Positions 1-7,428 of a DNA stretch of 16,690 nt are shown here, one piece after another (the first letter of the stretch is position 1; every line of letters begins with the position of its first letter). The stretch is taken from the NCBI GenBank assembly GCA_910585035.1, contig CAJUEF010000003.1:73930-90619 (forward strand), given 5' to 3'. Origin of the DNA: an uncultured Christensenellaceae bacterium (lineage in GTDB: Bacteria > Bacillota > Clostridia > Christensenellales > MGBC116941). A program made the translations under genes and the position numbers. The notes beneath the pieces are model-generated. The model ran no database searches. It saw only the letters and a list, made by a program, of their open reading frames with translations, and was not told the origin of the DNA.

Positions 1-559
1 CAAACTGGTCGTCTATTCCGCTAACAGCATCGGGACCTTTTTTACCATCAGGACCTTCAAGCGTACCGTTTATGTCTGCTTCAAGACTATCTTTGTCCTT
101 ATTAAAGGTCGGCATATAAATTGTTTTTCCGCCCATTTCCCACTTCCAATATTTGTGCATTTGTGTATCTTCCTGAGACACATCCCCCGGAATGTGAATA
201 GCCCAAGTGTTTGGGTCGTTTATATTTGCATCAGCTTTGCCAATTACTGTAATATCTCTATCTGCTGCCAGCGGATTTCCTGCACCCGTACCGGTTTCCA
301 TATATTCATAAAGGCGAATCCTCGCGTAAATAGGCACGCCTTTATCATCTGGGTCAGTGAAATTCTCTACGTATACGTCTTTATTTTCACCGTTAAAATC
401 GTCGTGCAGTCTTCCTCCCGGATTTGAATAAAAGTCTTTTTCATTCTTTGCTTTTTGGCTGATAGACTGCCACGCAAGTGTTCCACCAAACATAACTGCC
501 ACTGCCGCCGCAATAGCTACAACTGCTGCCGCAACTTTTTTACGTGCTTTTATTCCCAT
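1..559 (-). CDS. TasA/BsaA-like SipW-dependent matrix protein, N-terminal part
   Basis: Exported protein of the TasA/CalY/BsaA type; family members form extracellular biofilm fibres after cleavage by a SipW-type signal peptidase. About 186 residues are visible and the C-terminus lies beyond position 1. The N-terminus has a basic start (KARKK), a hydrophobic Ala/Val stretch at residues 9-26 and the junction GGTLAWQS, typical of SipW-cognate signal peptides. The following region is acidic and rich in D, N, G and aromatic residues, with no enzyme motif seen. The ATG at 559 was chosen because AAGGAG lies 7 bases upstream; an in-frame ATG at 580 has no such site. No sipW gene is in the window. The family call rests on the signal peptide and general composition, so the exact subfamily is uncertain. 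Confidence 0.7.
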   Translation of the reverse strand, partial: MGIKARKKVAAAVVAIAAAVAVMFGGTLAWQSISQKAKNEKDFYSNPGGRLHDDFNGENKDVYVENFTDPDDKGVPIYARIRLYEYMETGTGAGNPLAADRDITVIGKADANINDPNTWAIHIPGDVSQEDTQMHKYWKWEMGGKTIYMPTFNKDKDSLEADINGTLEGPDGKKGPDAVSGIDDQF

Positions 560-637
560 ATGAATTCTCCTTTTAGACATATTTTAAGTTTTGTATTTAA
601 AATTCTCAAACCTTTTACAACAATATTTTTGATATAT

Positions 638-646
638 TTCGACAAA
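638..646 (-). promoter_or_regulatory. Spo0A-box-like sequence in the leader of the matrix gene
   Basis: On the minus strand the sequence reads TTTGTCGAA, an exact match to the TGTCGAA core of the Spo0A box. It lies about 80 bases upstream of the matrix protein start and downstream of the proposed promoter. That position would suit repression, or activation of a second, closer promoter that I could not identify. Confidence 0.4.
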
Positions 647-729
647 TTATTAAATAGCGTAAGCCGCAATTATATAACACTATATATCTTAATTGTTATA
701 AAAATGGTAATTATTAAATTGTTATTTTT

Positions 730-758
730 ATTTTATAAAATATGTTGTAAAAAGTCAA
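730..758 (-). promoter_or_regulatory. Sigma-A-type promoter of the matrix protein gene
   Basis: On the minus strand TTGACT (758-753) and TAAAAT (735-730) are separated by 17 bases. Transcription would start near 723 and give a leader of about 165 bases before the ATG at 559. The match is good but the region is very AT-rich. Confidence 0.5.
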
Positions 759-793
759 TATTTGTTACACTTTGCAGTAATTATTATGTAAAC

Positions 794-816
794 AAAAAAG
801 ACGCTTTTGGGCGTCT
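794..816 (-). terminator. Intrinsic terminator after sigG
   Basis: AGACGC (799-804) pairs with GCGTCT (811-816) around a six-base loop. On the minus strand the hairpin is followed by a run of T (complement of the A-run 794-799), as expected about 60 bases after the sigG stop. The plus side also has CTTTT, so it may work weakly in both directions. Confidence 0.75.
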
Positions 817-875
817 CTTTTAATATATTTTTTAACTTTATAAAGGTCAATATGCTGCAAATTGTTTATTATATA

Positions 876-1646
876 TTATTCTATATGCCTTCTCATATTT
901 TTAAGCGCTGTTTTTTCAAGCCTTGATACCTGGGCCTGGCTTATACCTATTTCATTTGCAACTTCCACTTGGGTTTTGCCTTTAAAAAAGCGCATATATA
1001 GTATCATTTTTTCCCTTGGGTTAAGCTTATCCATTCCCTGCCTTAAAGATAAATCCTCCACCCATTTTTCATTATCCATGGATTTGTCGCTTATTTGATC
1101 CATTACAAAAATGCTGTCTCCGCTTTCATTATAGACAGGCTCAAACATGGAAACAGGATCTTGAATTGCATCCATGGCAAATGCCACATTTTCACTTGGA
1201 ACCTCTATTGCGGCGGCTATTTCATCTATTGTCGGTTCTCTGTCCAGTTTTATTACCAAATCATTTTTTGCCGCAAGAGCTTTATAAGCAAGATCCCTTA
1301 ATGAACGGGATACCCTAAGAGGATGATTATCCCTTAAATATCTTCTCATTTCTCCTATTATCATAGGCACTGCATAAGTGGAAAACTTTACCTGATATTT
1401 AAAGTCAAAATTATCAATTGCCTTGAGCAGTCCAATACAGCCCACCTGAAATAAATCGTCAACCTCCTCGCTGCGCCTTGAAAACCTCTGAATAACGCTT
1501 AGCACAAGCCTTAGATTACACTTTACAAACTCCGGACGCAAATCGTTTTCTCCGTTTTTAATGCGTCTTAACATATTTTCCAAATCGTTGCCGGATAAAT
1601 TAGGTAATTTTGATGTGTCCATACCTGAAATAATAACTTTGTTCAT
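876..1646 (-). CDS. sigG: Sporulation sigma factor sigma-G (late forespore)
   Basis: RNA polymerase sigma factor for the forespore genes expressed after engulfment. The 256-residue protein has the family's N-terminal signature (ISGMDTSKLPNL), region 2 with NLRLVLSVIQRF, DLFQVGCIGL and FSTYAVPMIIGEMRRYLRD, a region-3 segment (RVSRSLRDLAYKAL), and region 4 ending in GKTQVEVANEIGISQAQVSRLEK. The length is normal for SigG, and DTSKLP separates it from SigF. The ATG is preceded by AAGGGGAG at 7 bases. It is transcribed away from spoIIGA-sigE, whereas in Bacillus and most clostridia it lies directly downstream of sigE on the same strand. A sigma-F/G-type promoter lies upstream and a terminator follows. 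Confidence 0.95.
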   Translation of the reverse strand: MNKVIISGMDTSKLPNLSGNDLENMLRRIKNGENDLRPEFVKCNLRLVLSVIQRFSRRSEEVDDLFQVGCIGLLKAIDNFDFKYQVKFSTYAVPMIIGEMRRYLRDNHPLRVSRSLRDLAYKALAAKNDLVIKLDREPTIDEIAAAIEVPSENVAFAMDAIQDPVSMFEPVYNESGDSIFVMDQISDKSMDNEKWVEDLSLRQGMDKLNPREKMILYMRFFKGKTQVEVANEIGISQAQVSRLEKTALKNMRRHIE

Positions 1647-1687
1647 CTGATTGCTCCCCTTAAAATGTCTTACCCTATCCTCTCATT

Positions 1688-1716
1688 ATCCTTGCCATTT
1701 CATTAAATTTATATTC
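1688..1716 (-). promoter_or_regulatory. Forespore (sigma-F/sigma-G) promoter of sigG
   Basis: On the minus strand GAATA (1716-1712) is followed after 15 bases by GGCAAGGAT (1696-1688). The second element fits the sigma-F -10 pattern GGNNANNMT; the first fits the sigma-G -35 (GMATR) better than the sigma-F one. Sigma-F starting sigG, with later self-activation, is the known B. subtilis scheme. No good sigma-A promoter was seen here. Confidence 0.6.
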
Positions 1717-1883
1717 TGTTTAATTGTTTTTTGCCGTTTAAGGTATTCTTTGCCTTTCCCCATATTTCACCCGTTAAAAGCGACAATCTCTGCCCCCGTT
1801 TTGTTTTACAATTCAAATACGCATTTCGCCTTTAGTGCTGCTCTATTTTTGTTTTAAATGTGAATTAAAAGGGGTTGGTAATT

Positions 1884-2708
1884 ATGAAAACTGTTTATAT
1901 TGAGCTGTTTTTTATCGACAATATTCTTATTAATTTTTATTTTCTTTATCTTTCCGGAACAGTTCTCCGCCTGCGTATAAAAACCATACCCGGAATTGTT
2001 TCCGCAAGTCTTGGAGCAATATACGGTTTTTTACAGCTGACAGGTTATACCTTTTTAAACATTCTTCCTTTAAAAATTATCTTGTCTGTGATAATGGTGT
2101 ATATTAGCTATCGACCGAGCAAGAACACATTTTTTAAACTGCTTCTTTGTTTTTACGGCTTTTCTTTTGTGTTTGCAGGAATAATTATGGCTTTTTTTTA
2201 CATGACAACCGCAGACAGTTTTATAAGAACAATGTTCTTTCTCCCCATCCCTCTGCGCTTTGCATTGCTTATACTTCTTTCGGGACATTTTTTGAAAAAA
2301 AGGCTTTTACATCTTATCTCTTTACTTACATATTGTAAGCAGGGAATTTCCCTTTATATCTCCTGTTTTAAAAGCTCTTTTACCCTGTCCTGCTACAGCG
2401 ACACAGGAAACACCTGCAGTTATTTTGGAAAGCCTGTGGCATTTGTTGACAAAAACAGCCTGGCTCTAGATGAAAACACAAAAAATATCATTGAGGGTAA
2501 TATTTCCCAAGATGATTGCAATATAAATATTGTGTATATTCCATATAGAGCAGCAGGGGGCGAAATACACACCGCTCCTGGCTTTAAATGCGATAGGGCT
2601 GTCATTTCCTGCGGCAGTAAAATAAAAGAGCTGTGCCTTTACATAGCTCTTTTAGATCATGACTTTGCAGGGGAACCCTGTCTTATAAATCCTGCATTAT
2701 TAGATTAA
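1884..2708 (+). CDS. spoIIGA: Pro-sigma-E processing aspartic protease SpoIIGA
   Basis: Membrane-embedded aspartic protease that removes the N-terminal pro-sequence of sigma-E in the mother cell after a forespore signal. The N-terminal half is a run of hydrophobic segments (about residues 1-155). The C-terminal half is soluble and carries the catalytic motif DTGNTC within CYSDTGNT, where B. subtilis has DSGN. At 274 residues it is somewhat shorter than the Bacillus protein (about 309). The ATG at 1884 has AAAGGGG 9 bases upstream; a TTG three codons earlier sits inside that site and was rejected. sigE follows after 28 bases, so enzyme and substrate form an operon. A partial Spo0A box (core CGACAA, 1781-1786) lies about 100 bases upstream; I could not fix the promoter. 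Confidence 0.92.
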   Translation: MKTVYIELFFIDNILINFYFLYLSGTVLRLRIKTIPGIVSASLGAIYGFLQLTGYTFLNILPLKIILSVIMVYISYRPSKNTFFKLLLCFYGFSFVFAGIIMAFFYMTTADSFIRTMFFLPIPLRFALLILLSGHFLKKRLLHLISLLTYCKQGISLYISCFKSSFTLSCYSDTGNTCSYFGKPVAFVDKNSLALDENTKNIIEGNISQDDCNINIVYIPYRAAGGEIHTAPGFKCDRAVISCGSKIKELCLYIALLDHDFAGEPCLINPALLD

Positions 2709-2736
2709 AGATTATTAAATTAAAGGTGGTAATTTC

Positions 2737-3435
2737 ATGAACATTATCTGGACTATTAAAAACTTTTTCAAAAAATTCTTTGCCAAAGAAGTTTTCTATA
2801 TAGGCGGCAGTGAAACTCTGCCCTGCCAGCTTTCAAAAGCAGATGAAAGTCTTTGTCTTGAACGTCTTCGTAAGGGTGATATGGAGGTTAAAAAAACCCT
2901 TATTGAGCACAACCTCCGTCTTGTAGTCTATATAGCCCGCAAATTTGAAAATACAAAAGTTGGTATTGAGGACCTTATATCAATCGGCACTATAGGGCTT
3001 ATAAAAGCCGTAAACACCTTCGACCCAACCAAAAACATCAAACTTGCAACCTATGCTTCCAGGTGTATTGAAAATGAAATACTAATGTTTCTCCGCCGCA
3101 ACAACAAAATAAGAGCACAAATTTCTTTTGATGAACCTCTTAATACAGACAGTGACGGAAACGAGCTTTTACTTTCCGATATACTCGGCACAAGTAAAGA
3201 TATAGTTTATGAATCCCTTGAAGCAGGCGTTGAAAAAGATTTGCTTATGTATTGTGTTGAAAAGCTTCCCGAGAGAGAAAAGGAAATAATGAAGCTACGT
3301 TTTGGCCTAATGGGAGAAGCCGAAAAAACCCAAAAGCAGGTTGCCGATATGCTGGGAATTTCTCAAAGTTATATATCTAGGCTGGAAAAAAGAATAATCT
3401 CCAGACTTAAAAAAGAAATGGTTAAAATCATCTAG
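2737..3435 (+). CDS. sigE: Sporulation sigma factor sigma-E precursor (early mother cell)
   Basis: RNA polymerase sigma factor for early mother-cell genes, made as an inactive precursor. The 232 residues begin with a basic, aromatic membrane-binding pro-sequence, then FYIGGSETLP, which matches the processing site. Region 2 is nearly textbook: NLRLVVYIARKFENT, IEDLISIGTIGLIKAVNTF, LATYASRCIENEILMFLRRN. Region 4 ends in KTQKQVADMLGISQSYISRL. By alignment with B. subtilis from memory the pro-sequence is about 20 residues, shorter than the usual 27. The start has AAAGGTGG at 7 to 8 bases. It is co-transcribed with spoIIGA, and the usual third gene, sigG, is missing downstream. No clear terminator separates it from galE. 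Confidence 0.95.
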   Translation: MNIIWTIKNFFKKFFAKEVFYIGGSETLPCQLSKADESLCLERLRKGDMEVKKTLIEHNLRLVVYIARKFENTKVGIEDLISIGTIGLIKAVNTFDPTKNIKLATYASRCIENEILMFLRRNNKIRAQISFDEPLNTDSDGNELLLSDILGTSKDIVYESLEAGVEKDLLMYCVEKLPEREKEIMKLRFGLMGEAEKTQKQVADMLGISQSYISRLEKRIISRLKKEMVKII

Positions 3436-3507
3436 CAATGATAAAAAAAAAATGATATACTACATAAAACTAAAGATAATTTGATTTTTAAAGGTTGTGA
3501 TACAGAT

Positions 3508-4506
3508 ATGATACTTATTACAGGGGGAACCGGCTATATTGGCAGTCACACTGCTGTAGAACTTATTAATGCAGGAAAACAGATTGTTATTGTTGACGAT
3601 TTATCCAATTCCAGTGAAGACGTTATTGACAGAATTGATAAGATAACAGGCGTAAAGCCAAAGTTTTACAAAGGTTCTATTTTAGACAAACAGCTTTTAG
3701 AGAGGATATTTACCGAAAATAATATTGACAGCGTTATTCACTTTGCCGGCTACAAGGCTGTGGGCGAATCCGTTGAAAAACCTCTTATGTATTATAGTAA
3801 CAACCTTATTGGAACTATAGAGCTGCTGGAAGCAATGAAAAAGCATGGCTGCAAGCGAATTGTTTTCAGCTCTTCCGCAACTGTTTACGGCATTGATAAC
3901 GCCCCTCCCCTTACCGAAGATATGAAGACTTCAGCCATTAACCCTTATGGATGGACTAAGGTCATGATAGAACAGATTCTCCGTGACGTATATGTGAGCG
4001 ATAATGAGTTTTCCGTTGTTTTGCTGCGGTATTTCAATCCTGTCGGCGCTCACCCAAGCGGACTTATCGGAGAAAATCCAAAGGACATTCCAAATAATCT
4101 TATGCCTTATATTGCCAAGGTTGCAATTGGTGAACTGGACCATATAAATGTATTTGGAAATGACTATGACACCCCGGATGGAACAGGCGTACGTGACTAT
4201 ATTCACGTGGTAGACCTTGCTATCGGTCATGTAAAAGCGCTGGATAAAGCTGAAAACTCTTTTGGCGTACTTACTTATAATCTGGGAACAGGTAACGGCT
4301 TTTCTGTGCTGGAGCTTATTGACAGCTATTCAAAGGCGTGCGGAAAAGAGCTTAAAAGGGTTATTACCCCAAGGCGCAGCGGTGACCTTGCTTCCTGCTA
4401 TGCAGACCCTTCCAAAGCAGAAAAGGAGCTTAACTGGAAAGCCTCCCGTACCATTGATGATATGTGCCGCGACAGTTGGAACTTTATACAAACATCAAAT
4501 CAATGA
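3508..4506 (+). CDS. galE: UDP-glucose 4-epimerase
   Basis: Cytoplasmic NAD-dependent enzyme that interconverts UDP-glucose and UDP-galactose, for galactose use and for polysaccharide precursors. It is an extended short-chain dehydrogenase of 332 residues, the usual length. The NAD motif GGTGYIG is at residues 6-12, an acidic pair that binds the ribose is at 30-31, and the catalytic set is Ser in SSSATVYG (121-128), Tyr147 and Lys151 in YGWTK. The GVRDYIHVVDLA segment and C-terminal RRSGDLASCYADPSKA are typical of GalE. The ATG at 3508 starts directly with the NAD fold; AAAGG lies 13 bases upstream, rather far, so initiation may be weak. It stands alone, with no gal genes beside it, after the sporulation operon. 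A weak -10 (TATACT, 3456-3461) could drive it separately. Confidence 0.95.
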   Translation: MILITGGTGYIGSHTAVELINAGKQIVIVDDLSNSSEDVIDRIDKITGVKPKFYKGSILDKQLLERIFTENNIDSVIHFAGYKAVGESVEKPLMYYSNNLIGTIELLEAMKKHGCKRIVFSSSATVYGIDNAPPLTEDMKTSAINPYGWTKVMIEQILRDVYVSDNEFSVVLLRYFNPVGAHPSGLIGENPKDIPNNLMPYIAKVAIGELDHINVFGNDYDTPDGTGVRDYIHVVDLAIGHVKALDKAENSFGVLTYNLGTGNGFSVLELIDSYSKACGKELKRVITPRRSGDLASCYADPSKAEKELNWKASRTIDDMCRDSWNFIQTSNQ

Positions 4507-4521
4507 CCTGATAATGCATAA

Positions 4522-5130
4522 TTATTTTAATATAATACCCCAGACATAACTGGAAATAAAGCATGAAATCAACAGCATGACCAAAAATACTGTAAGGCAA
4601 ATATAAACCGGCTCATTTTTATATTGTTTATTTTTCCTTAAATATAATTTACATAAGCCCCTGTTATTTATAAATACAGCAATAACATAACCAATGGCAG
4701 ACCCAAGAGTGTTTGTTATAAGGTCGTTAACATCAGTTGAGCGAAAAGTAAAAATTTGAAATATTTCTATAAATAATGAAAGCATAAACCCAAACAGTAC
4801 TGCACTTTTAAAAGAGCGGTACTGTTTCCAAATAACCGGAAGCATAAATCCCACCGGAATAAAAAGAATAACATTTAATAAAGGCTCGGTAAAATCAGCT
4901 ATGCCTGCCAGTGGAATAAAGTTTACAGACAAATGAAAACGCAGATAATTTATGCTTGTAACGCCGACAGCAGAAAAAACAGCCGATAAATACAAAGCAA
5001 AAATAATTGCCGCAAGTTTCTTTTTATTAGATGTTTTTTTAAATTCGGGAATTTGCACAACAAGCATAAGGGGTATTAAAATAACAGCAGCTGACGCCAC
5101 ATCTATGCTTATGGAAAGTAAACGGCTCAT
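4522..5130 (-). CDS. VanZ-family integral membrane protein
   Basis: Small membrane protein of the VanZ family, named after the teicoplanin-resistance protein; most members, including this one, have no known substrate. The 202 residues contain about five hydrophobic segments (near 5-25, 40-62, 80-102, 110-130, 175-200). The family signature runs across residues 84-150: NVILFIPVGFMLP, then SLFIEIFQ, then DVNDLITNTLGSAIGY. AAGGAG precedes the ATG by 10 bases. It faces galE tail to tail with a 15-base gap and has its own promoter. There is no vancomycin-resistance cluster nearby, so a glycopeptide-resistance role should not be assumed. Confidence 0.85.
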   Translation of the reverse strand: MSRLLSISIDVASAAVILIPLMLVVQIPEFKKTSNKKKLAAIIFALYLSAVFSAVGVTSINYLRFHLSVNFIPLAGIADFTEPLLNVILFIPVGFMLPVIWKQYRSFKSAVLFGFMLSLFIEIFQIFTFRSTDVNDLITNTLGSAIGYVIAVFINNRGLCKLYLRKNKQYKNEPVYICLTVFLVMLLISCFISSYVWGIILK

Positions 5131-5169
5131 ATTAATCTTTCTCCTTAGTAAACAACAAAATACTTTTTT

Positions 5170-5198
5170 AATATATCATAATAAATAAAAGCAAACAA
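5170..5198 (-). promoter_or_regulatory. Promoter of the VanZ-family gene
   Basis: Minus strand: TTGTTT (5198-5193), 17-base spacer, TATATT (5175-5170), about 40 bases before the start codon. Confidence 0.5.
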
Positions 5199-5273
5199 TC
5201 TGCATCATTTTTATAAAATAATTCTTTGCTAATTTCCTTCTATTTCTAAGTATTAAAATATGACTTAAATATC

Positions 5274-5302
5274 TTGATATTATTGCAATAAAATACTATA
5301 AT
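5274..5302 (+). promoter_or_regulatory. Promoter of the CPBP protease (pseudo)gene
   Basis: TTGATA (5274-5279), 17-base spacer, TATAAT (5297-5302): a near-consensus sigma-A promoter about 80 bases upstream of the start at 5391. The promoter is intact even though the gene behind it is broken. It lies in the 260-base gap 5131-5390, which otherwise holds only the opposing VanZ promoter. Confidence 0.65.
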
Positions 5303-5390
5303 ATAAATAAAAATATGATTTCTCTTAAAATAAAACAGAAATAACAATTAAAAATAATTTTCGTGCTTGCTATTATGGGGGGATGCTTGT

Positions 5391-6232
5391 ATGTTAAACA
5401 AAAAAGAGCGAATGCTATCAGGCGTAATATTTATTTATTTTATTTGTTTTGTTTTTCGGTTTATTGAATATTTTTTATTGCGCACTGACCAAACATTTTG
5501 GGGCGAAGCTTTTGTACACAAACTCATTGGTATTTTAATTCTCTTTATTGCAGCAAGATATTATAACTTAAATTTTTCAAATATAGGATTTTCAAAAAAC
5601 AGAATATGGAACGGCTGTCTTAAAGGTTTAGCTTATTTATACCTGCATATTCAGCCGAAATTATACTCACTATAATGCAAGGCAGATTTACAGGGCTTAG
5701 CCTGTATGTAAGCTCCTATTCAGTTAACGGCGTCATTGGAAATCAGACCGGGGTTCTGTTCTTTGTTATCTGCATCACCGGGAATATTATAAATGTAATA
5801 ATGGAAGAAGGCATTTTCAGAGGACTATTCCAAAATATGCTTGAACAGAAATATTCATTTATTGTATCTGCTGTTATTGGGTCATGTCTTTTTGGGCTGT
5901 GGCATATTATAGCTCCAATCAGAGGTTATTATGACGGCACAATGGGCTGCAATAGCCTTATTGCAAATATTATACTGCTTGTTGTTACATCAGGTTTAAT
6001 GGGTTTTCAACTGGCGCTTATGACTAAGTTAACAAACAATTTATACATGGCAATGGCACACCATTTTGTAAACAATACCATTGTAAATATACTGCATGTT
6101 GTATCAAGCACAGATGCGGACGAACTCATGGTTGTGAGAATAGCTATTGCACAGTCAATATCCTTTGTGACAATATTGCTATGGTATACTTTTGCGCAGC
6201 GTAAGCAGAATAAAATAAATAGCACAATTTAA
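5391..6232 (+). pseudogene. CPBP-family intramembrane metalloprotease, frameshifted
   Basis: CPBP (CAAX protease/bacteriocin-processing, Abi) proteins are multi-span membrane metalloproteases. Here the frame is split: the first part (ATG 5391, GGGGGGA site 7 bases upstream) runs to a stop at 5675, and the second part is open in another frame from 5624 to 6232. Reading across about 5624-5638 restores a continuous membrane protein, with ...CLKGL joined to LFIPAYSAEIILTIMQG. One lost T in GCTTATTTATA would explain the break. The second part holds all three family motifs: MEEGIFRG (EExxxR), FGLWH (FxxxH) and HHFVNNT (HxxxN). The restored length, about 280 residues, is normal. It may be a true pseudogene, a phase-variable gene or a sequencing error. 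An internal ATG at 5675 exists, but a protein starting there would lack the N-terminal spans. Confidence 0.8.
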
Positions 6233-6238
6233 AGTAAC

Positions 6239-6264
6239 AAAAAACATATAAATCTGATATATGT
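6239..6264 (-). terminator. Weak AT-only terminator after hemW
   Basis: A seven-base stem, ACATATA (6244-6250) with TATATGT (6258-6264), followed on the minus strand by six T. It lies about 30 bases after the hemW stop and has little GC, so efficiency would be low. Confidence 0.4.
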
Positions 6265-6290
6265 GCAACCAATACAGTCATTATTAAATC

Positions 6291-7427
6291 CTAAAAATAC
6301 TCCATCAAATTTACAAGCACTGTATTTTGAATGTCCATTCCCCTTCTTGTAAGATAAATATATCCTTTATCCCTTAGGATTAGCAAAGGATTAGCATCAA
6401 TGTATTTTCCTATTACGGAATACAAATCCACTCCATACCTTTTATTAAATCTATCCTCACTTATCCCCTGCACCATTCTAAGCCCCAGCATAACCGTTTC
6501 AAACATGGATTCTTTCTTTGCTATAAAATCGCAGCTCATATTATCCCCATTAATATAATCCTTTAAAACAGAGGTATGCTCAGTTCTTACAGCAACGGTA
6601 TTTTCTTTCGTCACTATTCCCATTTCCTTTGCCTGCCGGGGTGTTATACATCCATGAGCGCCACAGCCAACGCCAAAATAATAACCATTATCCCAGTAAT
6701 TTATATTATGTTTGCACATTTTTCCCGCTAATGAGTAATTAGATACTTCATATTTCCGGTATTTTTCTTCAATTAAAAGCAGTTCTTCTTCCATATCTTC
6801 AGTGTCTGACAGACTAATACAACCATTATTTACTTCTTTATATATAGGCGTGCCTTCGCTGACAATAAGGGAATAGACAGAAATATGCTCAGGATTAAGG
6901 GACAGCACCTGTTTTATGGTATTTCCAAAATCCTCTTTACTTTGCTTTGGTAGCCCATACATTAGGTCAACATTTATATTGTCAAACCCTGCCGCCCTCA
7001 AGCTGTCATATGCTTTTAAAAACCTGTCATAGCTGTGTACCCTTCCAATAGCCTTTAGTACGTCATACTTTGCCGATTGCAGCCCCATGCTTACCCGATT
7101 TATTCCAGCATGATAAAGTATCTTTGCATATTCATCAGTAATAGTTTCAGGATTGGCTTCAACAGTGATTTCACAGTTATAAGGCAGGCTGTGCCTTATA
7201 ATCACAGCCTCTAATATTTTCTCTATTTTTTCAGCTTCCAAAGCAGTCGGCGTTCCTCCGCCTATAAACACCGTTTCAAAAGTGGATTTTGGAAGCCCGT
7301 TTATTTCCCTTATAACAGCGTTTACATATGCCGATTTTATACCGCTGTCACAATTTTCAAAGGAAATAAAGTCGCAATACTTACACTTTTTCAAGCAAAA
7401 CGGAACATGTATATACAAGCTGCTCAT
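6291..7427 (-). CDS. hemW: Radical SAM heme chaperone HemW
   Basis: HemW-type radical SAM protein, often mis-named oxygen-independent coproporphyrinogen oxidase; family members bind heme and deliver it to haem enzymes. The 378 residues begin with the 4Fe-4S motif CLKKCKYC at residues 11-18, followed by the SAM-contact segment FIGGGTPTAL. The mid-region has VDLMYGLPKQS, and the HemW-specific motif HNINYW is followed by FGVGCGAHG. HemN-type enzymes have an extra N-terminal cysteine arrangement that is not present here. The start is one base after the lepA stop (TAA C ATG), so translation is probably coupled to lepA. The lepA-hemW pair is common in Firmicutes; the frequent next genes hrcA-grpE-dnaK are absent. 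Confidence 0.93.
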   Translation of the reverse strand: MSSLYIHVPFCLKKCKYCDFISFENCDSGIKSAYVNAVIREINGLPKSTFETVFIGGGTPTALEAEKIEKILEAVIIRHSLPYNCEITVEANPETITDEYAKILYHAGINRVSMGLQSAKYDVLKAIGRVHSYDRFLKAYDSLRAAGFDNINVDLMYGLPKQSKEDFGNTIKQVLSLNPEHISVYSLIVSEGTPIYKEVNNGCISLSDTEDMEEELLLIEEKYRKYEVSNYSLAGKMCKHNINYWDNGYYFGVGCGAHGCITPRQAKEMGIVTKENTVAVRTEHTSVLKDYINGDNMSCDFIAKKESMFETVMLGLRMVQGISEDRFNKRYGVDLYSVIGKYIDANPLLILRDKGYIYLTRRGMDIQNTVLVNLMEYF

Positions 7428-7428
7428 G

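Noticed and set aside
1771..1790. Spo0A box for spoIIGA (AGCGACAAT at 1779-1787)
   Set aside because: It matches only the central six bases and no promoter with the expected spacing could be placed, so it is noted in the gene entry but not listed as a feature.
4522..5130. Glycopeptide resistance gene
   Set aside because: VanZ-family membership alone does not indicate resistance; no vanHAX-type genes are nearby.
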